Assembly (NCBI GenBank): GCA_025331565.1
Contig: JAFREQ010000063.1
Coordinates: 2,226,501 to 2,290,500, forward strand
From: Holacanthus passer
Lineage: Eukaryota; Chordata; Actinopteri; Pomacanthidae
Direction: 5' to 3'
Length of the DNA: 64,000 nucleotides
Shown here: in pieces, positions 11,585 through 22,821 of the stretch
Position numbering within the stretch: position 1 is the stretch's first letter
How the letters are laid out: each line of letters begins with the position of its first letter
Notes under the pieces: model-generated
Told to the model about the DNA's origin: nothing
Seen by the model: the letters and a program-made list of their open reading frames with translations, nothing else
Database searches by the model: none
Position numbers and translations under genes: made by a program

Positions 11585-12735
11585 GTTGAACATTATGTGA
11601 TTGAGAGGTAAAAAACTGTCCAGTATTTCACAATAAAAAAGCAAATGTGAGAGAAAATTTTAAAAAGGAATTCTGTTATTATTTCCTTTTTCCTATTATA
11701 TTAATCATCTCATGACGCCTCAGATTTGTCTCGCGACCACTTGGTCAGTTGCAGTTTTTCCGCAGCCACCTGTCTGAGCTCATGAAGACAGCCAGAAAAT
11801 AAACACAGCAAATCACAGCTGGGACTTTAATCTCCTGGATCAGCCAGAAAACAGATTGATCAGGATCAGGCCTCATGGTTCACCGCTGCACCCGCTATGG
11901 GATCCAGACCTGCACTCATTTGTGTTCATGATTTGTTTATTTGTTACCAGGCGTAATGTAAAAAAAAAAAAAAAAAAAAAAAAGCGCTGAGGATTTTTTT
12001 GTGTTGTGACTAAACAGGTCTGTCTGGAGATCTAATAAAAACCAAATCGTAGACAGATCCCGTCTGGATCTGAAACACTGAACAGAGAAGCTACATGTTA
12101 ACTCTGAAGCGTTTCCAAGTGGAACCAAACAAATTGGTCAAATTGTTTTTGGTTTTCGTTCATTTGATGAAAAGACAACCTGTGTTTACTTTAAAACTAT
12201 TCAATTAACTTTGTCGGTCCATGTTTCACTGTGAGCAGTGAAGGTTTGTTTCTTCTTTTGTTTATCTTGGTCCTGTCGGGACCACTTCTGAGTTTTTATA
12301 CATGATCAAGTCTGTCTTCAAATGATGATGCACATGTTCGCTCTTACTCTCACTTTGCAAGAGTCATAAATACATTTTTGAGCTTATAACCCGAAGCTTC
12401 ATGTACGTATAATAGAGACTTGAAAGTTTGAGCTTATTTAAATCCTGGTGGACTGTTGCACTGCAAAATATACAGATTTTTAAATAACCACTGTGTTTTT
12501 TTATGAGGAACGAAACGCATTTAACACTTGACATCAAGGAAACACACAATGCATTTTGGTGACTGACACATAAAACCACGGTGACTGAACTAACTTTTGT
12601 TTGTTTACAAGAAAACTTCCACAGGACACCTTGAAGTTTTCCATCCTGACTGTGAGATTACTTCTTCAGTTGTTCCACCGCTCTACAATGAAAAGCTAAC
12701 CACTGCTAGTTTTAGTTCTGTTTTCTATCCGCTGA
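11585..12735. other. non-coding DNA with A24 run
   Basis: AT-rich, no gene recognised. It contains the A run at 11960-11983. Near 12598 the words TTGTTTACAAGAAAACTTCC and ACAGGACACCTTGAAGTTTT look like the end of another teleost dispersed repeat. Confidence 0.55.
11960..11983. repeat. poly-A run, 24 bases
   Basis: Uninterrupted A24. I looked for a retroposed body upstream and a flanking duplication and saw neither, so it is not called as a SINE or processed-gene tail. Confidence 0.95.
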
Positions 12736-12739
12736 TCCA

Positions 12740-13095
12740 AAGACAACCACGTTAAACTCCCTCTGCGGCTCCCATCCAGCCGAGAACAGAGAAAACCCCA
12801 ACACGCTACACCCAATCTGACTTCCCTCCTCACAAAGAACACATCGCGGCCTCAGAGGATTGAGTCGTGTTTACGCTATGACACCCTCCCATTTCCCCCC
12901 CTCTCGTGTCAGCCGGCCATCCCTGCCTGTTTTAGCTGAGGACGGCTTGTTTTTCACTGTATATCCTCCGCCAGCAGCGTGGCTCCAGCTCTCTCTCTGA
13001 GCGCAGATGAAAGCGTCAGGGTCAGATGTGTATATTTGACTGAGGGGGCGACCACTCAGAGCCGGTCGAGATAAAACAACACTGCCTTCCTCCCT
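12740..13095. promoter_or_regulatory. candidate conserved non-coding block
   Basis: Mixed composition with scattered CpGs (CATCGCGGCC near 12842, GAGCCGGTCGAG near 13060) and no simple repeat apart from short CT runs. An open frame on the minus strand (12871-13134) is rich in Gly, Glu and Arg through local composition and shows no domain. Enhancer-like by texture. Confidence 0.28.
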
Positions 13096-13126
13096 CTGCC
13101 CTCCCTGCTCTCCTTCCTCCTTCGCT

Positions 13127-13145
13127 CCATCCATCCATCCATCCA
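13127..13145. repeat. (CATC)n microsatellite
   Basis: Between four and five perfect CCAT units, preceded by a pyrimidine-rich stretch at 13080-13126. Confidence 0.9.
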
Positions 13146-13925
13146 GTCATCTTCCTCTCAAACCCTCCTGTCCTTCCTCCCCGTCACAAGTCAAGTTGGT
13201 TTGTCAAACATGGTGCAACAATTTTAGGACGTCTAAAAACAATAAAGAATGAAAATAAAGAATTTTAAACTTATCTCCCTTTTTCTCCTACTATTGTGCC
13301 ATTATCAGAAATTTTTTGAAAACATTTCCAACCAGCTTGCATATCCAGCCTTATATTAGTTCGTGTTGCAGCTTCGGGACAATTTAGGAATAGATGCATG
13401 CTGTGAGAAACTTGTTCTTAACCCAATTTTTGATTGGCAAATGCAATATCATTCATGGGTCATTGTCATTGCTAAAGATAAATTCTAAACTCCAATATTA
13501 AAAAGGTGTAATTGGAAACAAGGCAGCTTGCTTCCACATTCTGTTCATGCCAGCATCACAGTCAGAGACAGCTTTAAATCTAGTGACAAGCGTAAAGGTA
13601 CACAGACCACGACTGACACTATGGAGCAATATCAATATGAGTGGGTCCCCATTTTCTCAACTTGGGAATGCAAATGTATGCAAGTCATGCTATTCCAAAG
13701 ATCAATAAAGGCGATAATAACACAGGTGTCAGAAATCAGCTGCTAATGCCTGAAGGTGTCCCAGATCATGTGCAGGTTACACAGGAAGCAGCAGTGGACA
13801 GAACAGCTGAGGACAGTCCTGACGGAGAGATCGACTCACAGCTGCTGCACAAACACATTCATGACGACGGTATTACAGTCTGTCGGCCTTATGCCATAAC
13901 TGTGAGAGCTCATCAATCTCTCTAC
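13146..13925. other. non-coding DNA, nothing recognised
   Basis: The stretch is AT-rich to mixed. Overlapping short frames at 13528-13931 lack recognisable content. The sequence from 13740 to 13920 is less AT-rich and could hold a short conserved element. Confidence 0.55.
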
Positions 13926-13929
13926 AACT

Positions 13930-14175
13930 GACACACACACACAAATATACACACACAGCGTCCTCTGTCCATGACTCTCTACAGGTCAAGTGACTCTGGC
14001 CTTCTCACCACACACACACACATTTATATGTATACATGCAATCAGTTGGAAGTGTTTACAGTACGCACACAGACACACACAAACTATATACATACAATAC
14101 ACACACACTCCTCTGCTTCAGACACACGTATGGAAACACACACACACTCACTCACACACAATATACAGCAGAGGT
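13930..14175. repeat. clustered interrupted (AC)n arrays
   Basis: Several short AC arrays occur in a row: 13931-13943, 13949-13956, 14008-14022, then interrupted ACAC words to about 14160. They create His/Thr-rich pseudo-frames that are not genes. Confidence 0.85.
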
Positions 14176-14274
14176 CTGGGTCAAGTGCTGTATTTGAAAC
14201 AAACACTTCAGCTGAGAAGAACAAGCTGATAAGAACTGAATGAAGCTCAGTCAGACAATCAGGCTGTATCTGCC

Positions 14275-14296
14275 GTGTGTGTGTGTGTGTGTGTGT
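14275..14296. repeat. (GT)11 microsatellite
   Basis: Pure GT array. It is complementary to the AC arrays just upstream. Confidence 0.95.
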
Positions 14297-14635
14297 TATT
14301 GAGCAGATACCCGATATCTCTGCACAGACAGTTTGCTTCATGAATAGTTAAATAGTAGATTGAATATAAGACAAGCCTTGTTTTTGCAACACAAATGTCT
14401 GAATAAGGCTTTTTGAAGATAAGACATAAATACAGGCTGATTAACCCAGTAAATATATATCAATGAAAGAAATCTCTGAACATAATAAGCCACATTTTTA
14501 AATGAAGTTATGCAAAATAAACAAGAAAACTAGACAACTTTACTACGTTTCTGCTCCAACAGCCTCGTCATACCAGCATTTATCCGAGCAAACATTTGCA
14601 CAGAGTAAAATTAACAAATGTAATCGTCAGTTAAG
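14297..14635. other. AT-rich non-coding DNA, nothing recognised
   Basis: No repeat, gene or clear motif was seen here. Confidence 0.6.
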
Positions 14636-14639
14636 GCTG

Positions 14640-14850
14640 TGAAGTGAAGTGACCTTCGGAGGTTAGGATTAGAGTTAGGGGGGTTAATTTGTGTATGAAT
14701 TTCATGATAATCCATCCATTAGTTGTCAAGACATTTCTTTCAAAACCACGAAAGGGGATCCCCAAAGTCAGTAGATTCATCCTCTGGGGACCATGAATGC
14801 ATGTAAAACATTTCATGGCAATCCATCTTATAATTGTTACTAGCATGGCT
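14640..14850 (-). repeat. family D fragment, copy 3
   Basis: The modules TTTCATGATAATCCATCCAT, TAGTTGTCAAGACATTTC, GGGGATCCCCAAAGTCAG, ATTCATCCTCTGGGGACCAT and ATTTCATGGCAATCCATC are recognisable, including the internal duplication of the ATTTCATGGCAATCCAT module typical of this repeat. Confidence 0.75.
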
Positions 14851-15049
14851 GAAACTTTAAAGTTGTATTTAAAAAGCTATTTTAAAATTGTTTTTAGCAA
14901 TCTAAAAATTAATGCATTTCCAGATTTTAGCTTTGAAAGATAAAAACTCAAAATAATGAGACCTAAACATAAGAGACCTAAACGTAACCGGAGATCAGCA
15001 AAAGACCAACAGGAAGAAAGAGTGTGAGGGACCAAAGAGAGAAAACTGG

Positions 15050-15320
15050 AGGAGCCTCTGACTCAATGAATACAAATCAGGGTCCCCCCTAATCACGCAC
15101 CAGACCCATCTCGTTTGGAAATTGTTTGTAATTAATGCTCAATTAAACTTGACATGGTCGCCCCAAATCCCCTGTAAGGTAACAGATTAGTCTGCACAGC
15201 TGGTCCACATTGGCTGTGCTGAGGCGGCCTCTAGAGTTACCTTGTTAAGGTACATTCCCTTCCTCAATGATAGTATTTATAAGATTTGTTTCATCCCTCT
15301 CGGTCGCTGACGGACCCACA
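15050..15320. promoter_or_regulatory. strong candidate conserved non-coding element
   Basis: A sharply bounded, repeat-free block of mixed composition. It has homeodomain-type words (TTGTAATTAATGC near 15127 and CTCAATTAAAC near 15139), CCAAATCCCC, GTCCACATTGG and GAGGCGGCCTCTAGAG. No frame stays open for long in either direction. Its contrast with the AT-rich flanks is what one expects of an ancient vertebrate enhancer. Conservation itself is not visible here. Confidence 0.42.
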
Positions 15321-15418
15321 GAGAGAGAGAGACAGGAGTGGGAAGCTTTAAAGACAAACTGCGGTAACTTCACCATTTGATTACGCCGGGGAAATCACTG
15401 ACACTATGCAAGCGCTCA

Positions 15419-15420
<2 letters not shown>

Positions 15421-15450
<30 letters not shown>
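15421..15450. repeat. (CA)15 microsatellite
   Basis: Pure CA array of 30 bases. A (TG)12 array lies 176 bases downstream. Confidence 0.97.
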
Positions 15451-15452
<2 letters not shown>

Positions 15453-15626
15453 AGGAAAGAATCTGAGGAATCCATCTGCAGATGTATTCATCCGAGTGTG
15501 TATTAAGTTCTTATTAACAACACATGGGGTCTGAGGAGAGAAACTGATTCTGAGGACTAATTTTCTGCCACAGTGATGAAATGCATTGATGGAATCTGCG
15601 TGACTGTCTGTGTACAGTACTGTGTT

Positions 15627-15650
15627 TGTGTGTGTGTGTGTGTGTGTGTG
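15627..15650. repeat. (TG)12 microsatellite
   Basis: Pure TG array, in inverted relation to the CA array at 15421-15450. The minus-strand open frame covering both arrays is an artefact of the repeats. Confidence 0.97.
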
Positions 15651-15654
15651 ATAT

Positions 15655-17280
15655 TGGGTTAACACGGGCCTTAGTGATGTCAAAGGGGGCTGAATGTGCC
15701 GTGTGGAGGTGGCGAAGGCTTTGTCCACACTGTTTGCTGTGGCATTAGGTGGGCAAACAGATGACACCACTGACTCGCCTGTGGGAGAGAGTGTGTTCAT
15801 TTGATCCTGAATAATGTTCGTCCACTTCCACTGAACACAGTTAAAACACAGCAGGGGTGTAGTTTAATTCTCACACATATCATCTACCTACTCAAGTCTT
15901 ATAAAGACAGTGTGAGATGTTATAAATTTGTCAACCATTTGTATTAAAGTAGCTATGATGTAAATGTCTCTGCCTGCATTAGACCATTCAAATCAATCAG
16001 CAGGACGGTTTTATGTTAATGTTGGAGGATTTTTATGTATCGATGTAATGCACAACCTTGATTTCTCAGCTATTTATTCCCTGGATTAGCCTGAAACAGT
16101 TACAAATATTGCTAAATCATGAGCAACTTACTTGCTGTGTAATAAATCATGTTATCTGCAGTAATAAATCTAAATGAATAAAAATTTTATACGCTGTGCT
16201 CTTTCCTGTAAAGCCAAGTTTTTCCTTTTTCCCCTCGTTCACCTGCTTATTATTATCTACAGAACATTAATGCATAGCTTTTTAAGCCGTTACTTACATC
16301 ATATAAACTTTTATTTTGATATGCCATAAGCAATAAAATGGAGATTAGAAAGGTTCTGCCAATAGGCACCAGGCTGGTCAAACATTATTAATTAAATGCA
16401 GCTGTTCCTTTTTGCACATTTGATGTTGACTTTAAACCCTCCTCTCTTTCACCTCATCTGTCGCTCACTCAGGATCGACCTGCGTTCACCTGCTTTGTCT
16501 CTCCGAGGACATTCCAGCATGTAGTTTTATATGCATACCTGCGTGCGCTGTGTTTGTCGAGGGGTCGTGGGCGTTGTTGACTCTTGGTGAATGGTTACCT
16601 CCCCGAGTTGGGTTGCGACAGGAACTGAACCCAGAGCTGCTTATCAGAGAGAAAACCATCACGAGAAACACCTCAGCTGTCGATTCTGTGGTGATCATTA
16701 CTGACTCGCTGTGTTTGTGTCGGCGGAGAGGTTACAAGTGCTGGTTATTGATCAATTTAATGACCTACATGTCAAGGAAGGACGTCTTTAATCATTAATA
16801 CCTCATGAAAAAAAGGTGTTTCTATTTGCAGATATTTGTTCTATATTAGAGGAAAAATGAGCGTGTGTGTGAGTGTGTGTGGATGCCTGTTGGCAGATGA
16901 TGATGTTTTCTCTCATCACAGTGCAGCGTGGAACCTGCTCTCGTGTTTGGACGGTGATGAAATTCAGTGTGTTTGCTTGTCATGAAAGATACAACAAACC
17001 CTGCATTTTCTAAAGCAACAATCTTCCTGCAGAGAGGACAGAGAGGACGGAGGCTCAGCTCGACCTGCTAAAACGGGAAACATTTGTAATAATCCAGACA
17101 TGTTCACTGACAACCCACTGTTTTTCCGACATGATGCACTCGTAACCAACGCATGATTAAATGTTTTTGTTGAGGCGTTCACAGAACCTGGTTAAAGTTA
17201 GGAAAAATCGAGATATTGAACTCGAAGCCGAGGTTTATTTGATTAACATTTAATGAAGATCACAATGTTTCGATAACAGT
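15655..17280. other. AT-rich non-coding DNA, nothing recognised
   Basis: Mostly AT-rich. GT-rich words lie at 16861-16880. A mixed stretch around 16440-16720 carries overlapping short frames on both strands without domains. Confidence 0.55.
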
Positions 17281-17284
17281 GTCA

Positions 17285-17600
17285 CTTTTTGCCTCGCCTA
17301 GGTGTGAAAAGCACACGCATGCATGAAGGTGCAATACCAGCAGGGGGCGATAATGACGGGAAAAAAGGACGAATGCAGTATAAAGAGCAACAATGTCCAC
17401 GTAGGCAGGATATTGAGTTGGATGGATGGGTCGAATTCAGGACTTTTACTCAGGAATCCAGGGTTTGTTTCCCACGTGAAACCAAAAGACAACGTTAATT
17501 TTAAATTATGTACAAATGGTAACGTCCATAATGTAATTAACCTACGTAACTTACTGAACTAATGTGCTCATTTGAACCCTAACCATCAGTTTTTTGAGCA
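17285..17600 (+). repeat. dispersed repeat, possibly tRNA-like box B relic
   Basis: The words AGCAGGGGGCGATAATGACG (near 17339), TATAAAGAGCAACAATGTCC and GTTTGTTTCCCACGTGAAAC (near 17462), followed by AAAGACAACGTTAATTTTA, match a teleost interspersed repeat that I recognise by sequence. The GGGTTTGTTTCCC segment resembles a decayed RNA polymerase III box B (GGTTCGAATCC). No box A was identified and no tRNA cloverleaf folds, so it is not a tRNA gene. Confidence 0.5.
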
Positions 17601-17649
17601 AATACGGTAAAAGTTCGTATTTGATTATGAGCTAGACTGGTTTCAACAT

Positions 17650-17666
17650 CTCTCTCTCTCTCTCTC
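17650..17666. repeat. (CT)n microsatellite
   Basis: Seventeen bases of alternating C and T. Confidence 0.9.
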
Positions 17667-17716
17667 ATGTTAAACTGGTGCCTTGTTTGATTCACCACGT
17701 CTTAAATTGAAAAATG

Positions 17717-17965
17717 AGTTGCAACTAATTATTGTTTTCCTATCGATTCATGTGTTGATTTGTTTAATTGATTAGTCATTCAGCCTATCAGAGGTCACAA
17801 AGTTGACATTCTCAGTTTACTGTTTTTGTCCACATTCAATTAACAGTGATATAAAATGCTCATCTGCTCGAACCAGCAGTTTTGTTATTTTTGCCTGACA
17901 ATTAATTTAGTTTCCTCTCAGCTAATTAATTAATTTAAGTCAATCAAGAAGTTTAAACATCTTAA
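17717..17965 (+). repeat. MITE-like family A, copy 2
   Basis: It starts GTTGCAACTAATTATTG and shows the AT-rich ATTGATTAGTCATTCAG module and a degraded interior (TGCTCATCTGCTCGAACCAG). The 3' end near AATTAATTTAAGTC is uncertain. Confidence 0.65.
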
Positions 17966-17969
17966 TACA

Positions 17970-19630
17970 CCTCCAAAAACAACTGCTTCATTTTTAAAGA
18001 GTGATGTCTGTTTGACCTTTAATGACGAGGTCAATGAGCTGACATGTTTTTTTTTTGTAATCCCACTAGATCATTGCCTGCAGCTACCGCACATACGTCA
18101 CATTATGAAAACTCTGAGGGCAGCATTCACATTGCCTCAATATTTTGCTGGTGTATCACAGGAAGGTTAGCGGTGAAAGTCCGGTCAGAGGAAGCTGTCT
18201 GTCAGCTGGACCACTGCTTTTCCGCCCAGATCCTCCCTGAGGTGTTAAAATGGAGCTGACACGGATGACATGTTAGCATGACATGCGTGGCGTCAGGGGG
18301 AGACGCTGCTCCGGGGCGTCCGGCTTCTGCACCGTCTGAAAACTCAAAGACAGGAGCTGGAGATATGTGTTATTGTTCTGAGGTGACAGGCGGGATGTTG
18401 TAACGTGTGTGTGGGTCGGTGTGTGTGTGCATACTGTGCAGAAAAAGTTTTTTTTTTAATGAGTATTTACAGCCCTGAAGCCACAGTGTCAGAGATCTAA
18501 TCTGTGATCTGTGTGTTTAATGATCTGTGAGTTTCACTGTTGAGGAGATAATGTCACTGTGAGTTATGTTTTCTCATGTCATTTTAAGCTGGTGGCTCAA
18601 AATTTACACTATCACCGATGATGAGTTGTTTAAGGTGATATACCCACTGAGATGTTTTGCCGATAAATTATTAAATATCAGATATGTATAAGTTTTCCTT
18701 CCTTGCTGTTTATGAGCATGAACATTTTAAACAGGACAAACTTTGAAAAAAATTTAAATATGTTAGTGTTAATTGAGTGATACTTAATGGAAATGTACAC
18801 ACCAGGTTAAATATCAGCCGGTTACTTTGTGAGATTAAAGTGAACAAGAGAGGAAAATGCTCTCTCACACTTCAGGAGTCAATATGGTTTCAATCTGGAT
18901 TTAGGGTCACTTAAGGTCAATTTCTTACTTTCTGTGGTTGAAAATAATAAATCTGATCTTTAAGTTGGACAAACATAGATTGTCAGTTAGGAGAAATTTT
19001 ACAACTACGGCTTGAATGTGCTCTAAAATTAGAACTTTAAACGTAATAAACGATGATGCAAATGATGATTTAAAGTTAAATTTCATGAAACAAAATCCCT
19101 GACATCATCTCTGCTTACAGAAGCTTTTTAAGCCTCCATGTCACAATGACACATCACAAGCCGAAGACGAGTCGGCAGATGTTGTGTAACACCGTGGCTT
19201 CTCGCTGCTGTCACTGTCTGAGTGGATGGATTTGTGAGTTATTGTTTTCCAGAGTCTACAGAGGGCGGGAATGTTGTCCTTATCTGATCTGCATGTTAAC
19301 GTTGGAGGAAACGATCCACTGTCAGCGGCTGCTTGTGTAAACCAGGAGTGGAGCTCAGGACGAGAGGACGTGTCAACTGGCGGAGGAGGTAAAAGGTTTC
19401 AGGAAGATCACCGACCGATGCCTTCATTTGCCACTGAGGGGGCAGATGTCACAGATTTGTGACGTTGATATAAAGAGTTTGACTTTATCTCCTTGTTTTC
19501 AGTGTGAAAAGTCTTTTTGAAATGTTTGATAGTTTGGTGGAAAAGATGCAGAATCAGCACGAATGGAAGAGAAGACGATCACAAAATGAACCTTACAGAT
19601 ATAAAACTAATTAAAGTACTGACTGAGGAA
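17970..19630. other. non-coding DNA with weak mixed blocks
   Basis: A run of ten T lies at 18047-18056. Two less AT-rich stretches (18060-18420, containing a CRE-like TACGTCACAT, and 19130-19470) could be minor regulatory blocks. The rest is AT-rich and featureless. GT-rich words occur near 18405-18430. Confidence 0.5.
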
Positions 19631-19632
19631 GA

Positions 19633-19957
19633 GCTGAAACTATGAGTCAATTAGTTGATTGCTAACTGATTAATAGTATTTTTAAGTTAATATGGCAAAA
19701 TTAAATAAATTAAAAAATGGTTCCAGCTTTTCAAATAACCATAATAAAACTATTTTCTGGTTTTCTTCTGTAATAATAAACAGAATATCTTTGGGTTTTG
19801 AACCATTGTTTGGACAAAATCAGATGGGTGAAGACGTCATATTAGACTCTGGGAGCTTGTGATGGGCATTTTTCAATAGACCAAAAGATCAGTAGGTTAA
19901 TTATCAAGAAAATAACCAGCAGATTAAGTGATAATGAAAATAATCGTTAGTTGCAGC
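19633..19957 (-). repeat. MITE-like family A, near-complete copy 3
   Basis: Read on the minus strand it starts GCTGCAACTAACGATTATTT and ends near CTCATAGTTTCAGC, so the two ends form imperfect terminal inverted repeats (GCTGCAACTA against GCTGAAACTA). The interior has CCAAACAATGGTTC and AACCCAAAGATATTCTGTTT, standard words of this teleost element. At about 325 bases with no ORF it behaves like a non-autonomous DNA transposon. Target duplications were not resolved. Confidence 0.8.
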
Positions 19958-19959
19958 CT

Positions 19960-21055
19960 TGGACTGAGACACAAAAGGAAAAAAAAGGAGCTGATTCTTG
20001 GTGGCCGACGTGACGGACATGTCTGAACCTGAGCAGAAGATTTCTTGGTAAATGAAGACTTTTAAACATCTTGCTTGAGTTGTCTGTGTATTTTACAAAT
20101 CCCTTTCATTCTTTGTTTCAGATGATGATTGCATCAGAGGACAATCTCGGCGTTCAGGCGATAGCTGGAAAGCACCTAGAAATTACAGTTTAGCGTAAAT
20201 TTGCGTCTTTAACTTAATTGAACATCTCGAAACAAGTTAGAATGAGCGCTCAGTTTGTAGGAAACAAAAGATCAGACTTTTAACTCTTTAGCGGCTCAGA
20301 TCCAAACGTCTCAGACAGAAACCACACGTATTCGGCTTTATCCCTCTTTTGAGATCCGTCATGTGGCATCTGCTCTACAAATAGTTAAATGTGCTCTGTG
20401 ATCCTGTGTTAATGTGGCCTGAAACAGCACAGTCAGCTCTTACAGGTCTGTGCATGAGTCCAGAGCTGTGTGAGAAAGTGCTCTTTTTATTTCTGCTGAG
20501 TGCCAGTTACCCATCACATGTCATCAGGGAGAAGAGGCTTTTACTGGCCTGATTGTCAGACAAAGCAGAGGCAGAGAGGGCGGCCATGAAAATGTCCCAC
20601 GCTCAGGTACAAGTGTTCTTATATTATATATAGTCTGTAATTAAAACTGGAAATATCATCTTTGTTCCTTCCAGAATAAATGACATCACACGTCCAACAA
20701 ATCAACACAATAAATACCTACTCATCATACAAAAGCTAATTTATGAAATCATATATTAACTTTAGCATTTATTTACATTTTGTTCACATTTTTGCATATT
20801 TATTGCTCCATCAGTTCCTCATAGGTTTTTTATCCAGTGCTTAAGTGTAGTAGTTGTTACCCTAATAATAATAATATAAAAACTAAAAAACTCAAGGTGA
20901 CCCAAAATTCAACACCCACTGTAACAAGAGTGATAGTATTTCCTCACGTTGGGGCGACACAAGCGAGGTCGTGTCTTGAGGAGGAGGGTGTGAAGGTTGG
21001 CCTCCTCCCTCCTCATCCCTCGTTAGTTAGGAATTTGTTTACCCTCCGTCTAGAG
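19960..21055. other. non-coding DNA, nothing firm
   Basis: AT-rich to mixed. Positions 20400-20620 are less AT-rich with no frame. TAA-type trinucleotide words lie near 20864-20877. Short frames have no domains. Confidence 0.5.
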
Positions 21056-21059
21056 CTGT

Positions 21060-21320
21060 GACCTGTAATGGACCACGAAGCCCTCTGGTCAACACAGGAT
21101 TACCCAAGAGCCCCTGCTCAGGGCGAGGACCCTCACACACACACACAAACAGAGACTTCACACTGGGCGATAGGCCGCCTAAGCCCCACTGATAACAACC
21201 ATTACTAATGGCAATTAGCCCATTAGATCCTTGTTAATGCCCAGTGACTTGGAGATAGTTTGGGTGAATGAGTCTTAGAGGATTTGGTCAACGTGGGCCA
21301 TCTCTCTTTACCTCTTTGTC
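21060..21320. promoter_or_regulatory. strong candidate enhancer with homeodomain cluster
   Basis: Between about 21188 and 21240 there are at least five ATTA/TAAT cores (CCATTACTAATGGCAATTAG, CCCATTAGATC, TTGTTAATGCCC) in some 50 bases, with CTGATAACAA just before. The surroundings are mixed in composition, with a short AC run at 21134-21147. Homeodomain proteins bind TAATTR-type cores, so the cluster suggests a developmental enhancer. This is inference. Confidence 0.42.
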
Positions 21321-21324
21321 CTCT

Positions 21325-21835
21325 CTGTCTCTTTGGAGGAGATATGAATCCCTGTTCAAACAGCAGCAGATGACCATTTCCTCATAGTTTGCCAACAGTG
21401 ATGTGGTTTTAGGAAGCCGGTTGATGAGCGCTTTGAAATTTATGACACGTAAGAATTTAGAAATGAACGGGCCACGAAGAGGCGAGAGAGTCTGTGTTTG
21501 ACTTTAAAAGTGAACTGAAGCAGCAGTTCCTTCAACAGTTTTAAAACCAGACGCAAAAGTGGGTAAATTCAGGATTAAAGTGGGATTAAGGGCTAATTAG
21601 AAATTAGCAGAAACTGACTCCTGATTTATGTTATGTGCAGCCACAGACTGGAATAAACACTGAATTGAATAATCACTGAGAATTAAATGAACCCCGCAGC
21701 ACTACAGCAGCCACTTCTTGTGCCAGTTTACATTTTTAACAATCACCATTTAGCCACCAGATTCACGCTGAACACCAGGAGCCAGAGCAGCTGAGTGTCT
21801 AACCTAAGCACCTAAAGCTCAAGTGGTGATCTTTA
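21325..21835. other. non-coding DNA, nothing recognised
   Basis: Mixed to AT-rich sequence without repeats or long frames. Confidence 0.55.
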
Positions 21836-21839
21836 AATT

Positions 21840-22035
21840 TAGTTGCCGTGTGCAGGGTCCCTGCACCTCGGGCTCCATTAGAGGACTTTGTGTTAATCCT
21901 GCAGGGATTGTGCCGTCCCCTCGCCGCCCCGGGCCTCTGTGTGGGAGATCGGACGGCCCAGGGATGGTATGAAGGCTTGGAGGGAAGCCCAAACACTGCT
22001 AAAATAACTCACTGGCCTCTTTTCTCTGCATCCCT
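21840..22035. promoter_or_regulatory. GC-richer candidate regulatory block
   Basis: A local G+C rise with GCAGGGTCCCTGC (near 21853), an 11-base perfect palindrome-like core, and CCTCGCCGCCCCGGGCC (near 21920), followed by AGATCGGACGGCCCAGGG. Frames are open on both strands because of composition. Could be an enhancer or an alternative promoter. Confidence 0.33.
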
Positions 22036-22137
22036 CCTGTGAGCAAAGACAACACACACATACCTGTTTGATGAATGGGAGTTTCTGCCCGGTTTGCTCT
22101 GCAGTGAAAACGCCTTGGAGTGACTCATTCTGCATAC

Positions 22138-22164
22138 AAAAAAAAAGAAAAAGAAAAAGAAAAG
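22138..22164. repeat. (AAAAAG)n low-complexity run
   Basis: An A run followed by two A5G units. It gives a Lys-rich pseudo-frame. Confidence 0.85.
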
Positions 22165-22169
22165 CATGT

Positions 22170-22820
22170 AAATGTGGACATGAGGATAGTTTGTGCCAGG
22201 AATACAAAAATATTAGCTTTCTGTTTCATGCACAAAGCTCTTTAACGGCCAAGCTGCCGTCATTTCATTTTTACTTTTGGCTTTAAAAATGTCTCCACAG
22301 ACCTTTTTTCTGCTCAAACCAGCATTGTTAGCAGAGAAATAGCTTTATTTTCATCCACTTCACTTGATGTGTTTTTGGCCTGAAGGATAACCGAGGTGTG
22401 AGCCTTTTCAGTTTTTTTCACTCTCTGCTCCTCCTCGGTCATAACTTTGACAGCTAACAGTACACCTCTGGATAAGTGCTGTTTGTTTAATTGCGCCCTA
22501 CAGTAAGGATACAGTTTGGGCTTAAATTGAGAGCTATAAACATTTAATTAATTCAACACATTATGTTAAACCAAACCAAATCACCAAAGACCGCTTTCTT
22601 GCTGCTGAAGCTTACTGGGTTTTTATGTGATCAACCAGCACATGACCATTCTTTAAAGGGGCAACAACAACAACAGCAATGTTGAAGGGAAACTGCCGAC
22701 GTGTCGAGTAAAATAATATAATGAATGAGAATTTCTGCCTTTGCATCCAGAAAAAGGTAATTCTATTTATATATATTTTATATTTTATATTTCATATATG
22801 ATATTTATACATTTTACTGA
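22170..22820. other. AT-rich non-coding DNA, nothing recognised
   Basis: Includes a CAACAACAACAGCAA stretch near 22664 and an ATATTTTATATTTTATATTT stretch near 22768. No gene. Confidence 0.55.
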
Positions 22821-22821
22821 A

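Noticed and set aside
11940..11990. Processed retrogene or SINE tail at A24
   Set aside because: No body with a coding or tRNA-like sequence upstream and no flanking direct repeat was seen.
13930..14300. CRISPR-like repeated units
   Set aside because: The repeats are interrupted AC dinucleotides with no constant repeat-spacer layout, and the genome is eukaryotic.
15420..15800. 126-codon minus-strand frame
   Set aside because: Its ends lie in the CA array, its middle crosses the TG array, and it has no domain. Repeat artefact.
17440..17500. tRNA gene from the box B-like word
   Set aside because: No box A, no acceptor or anticodon stem could be fitted. At best a SINE relic.
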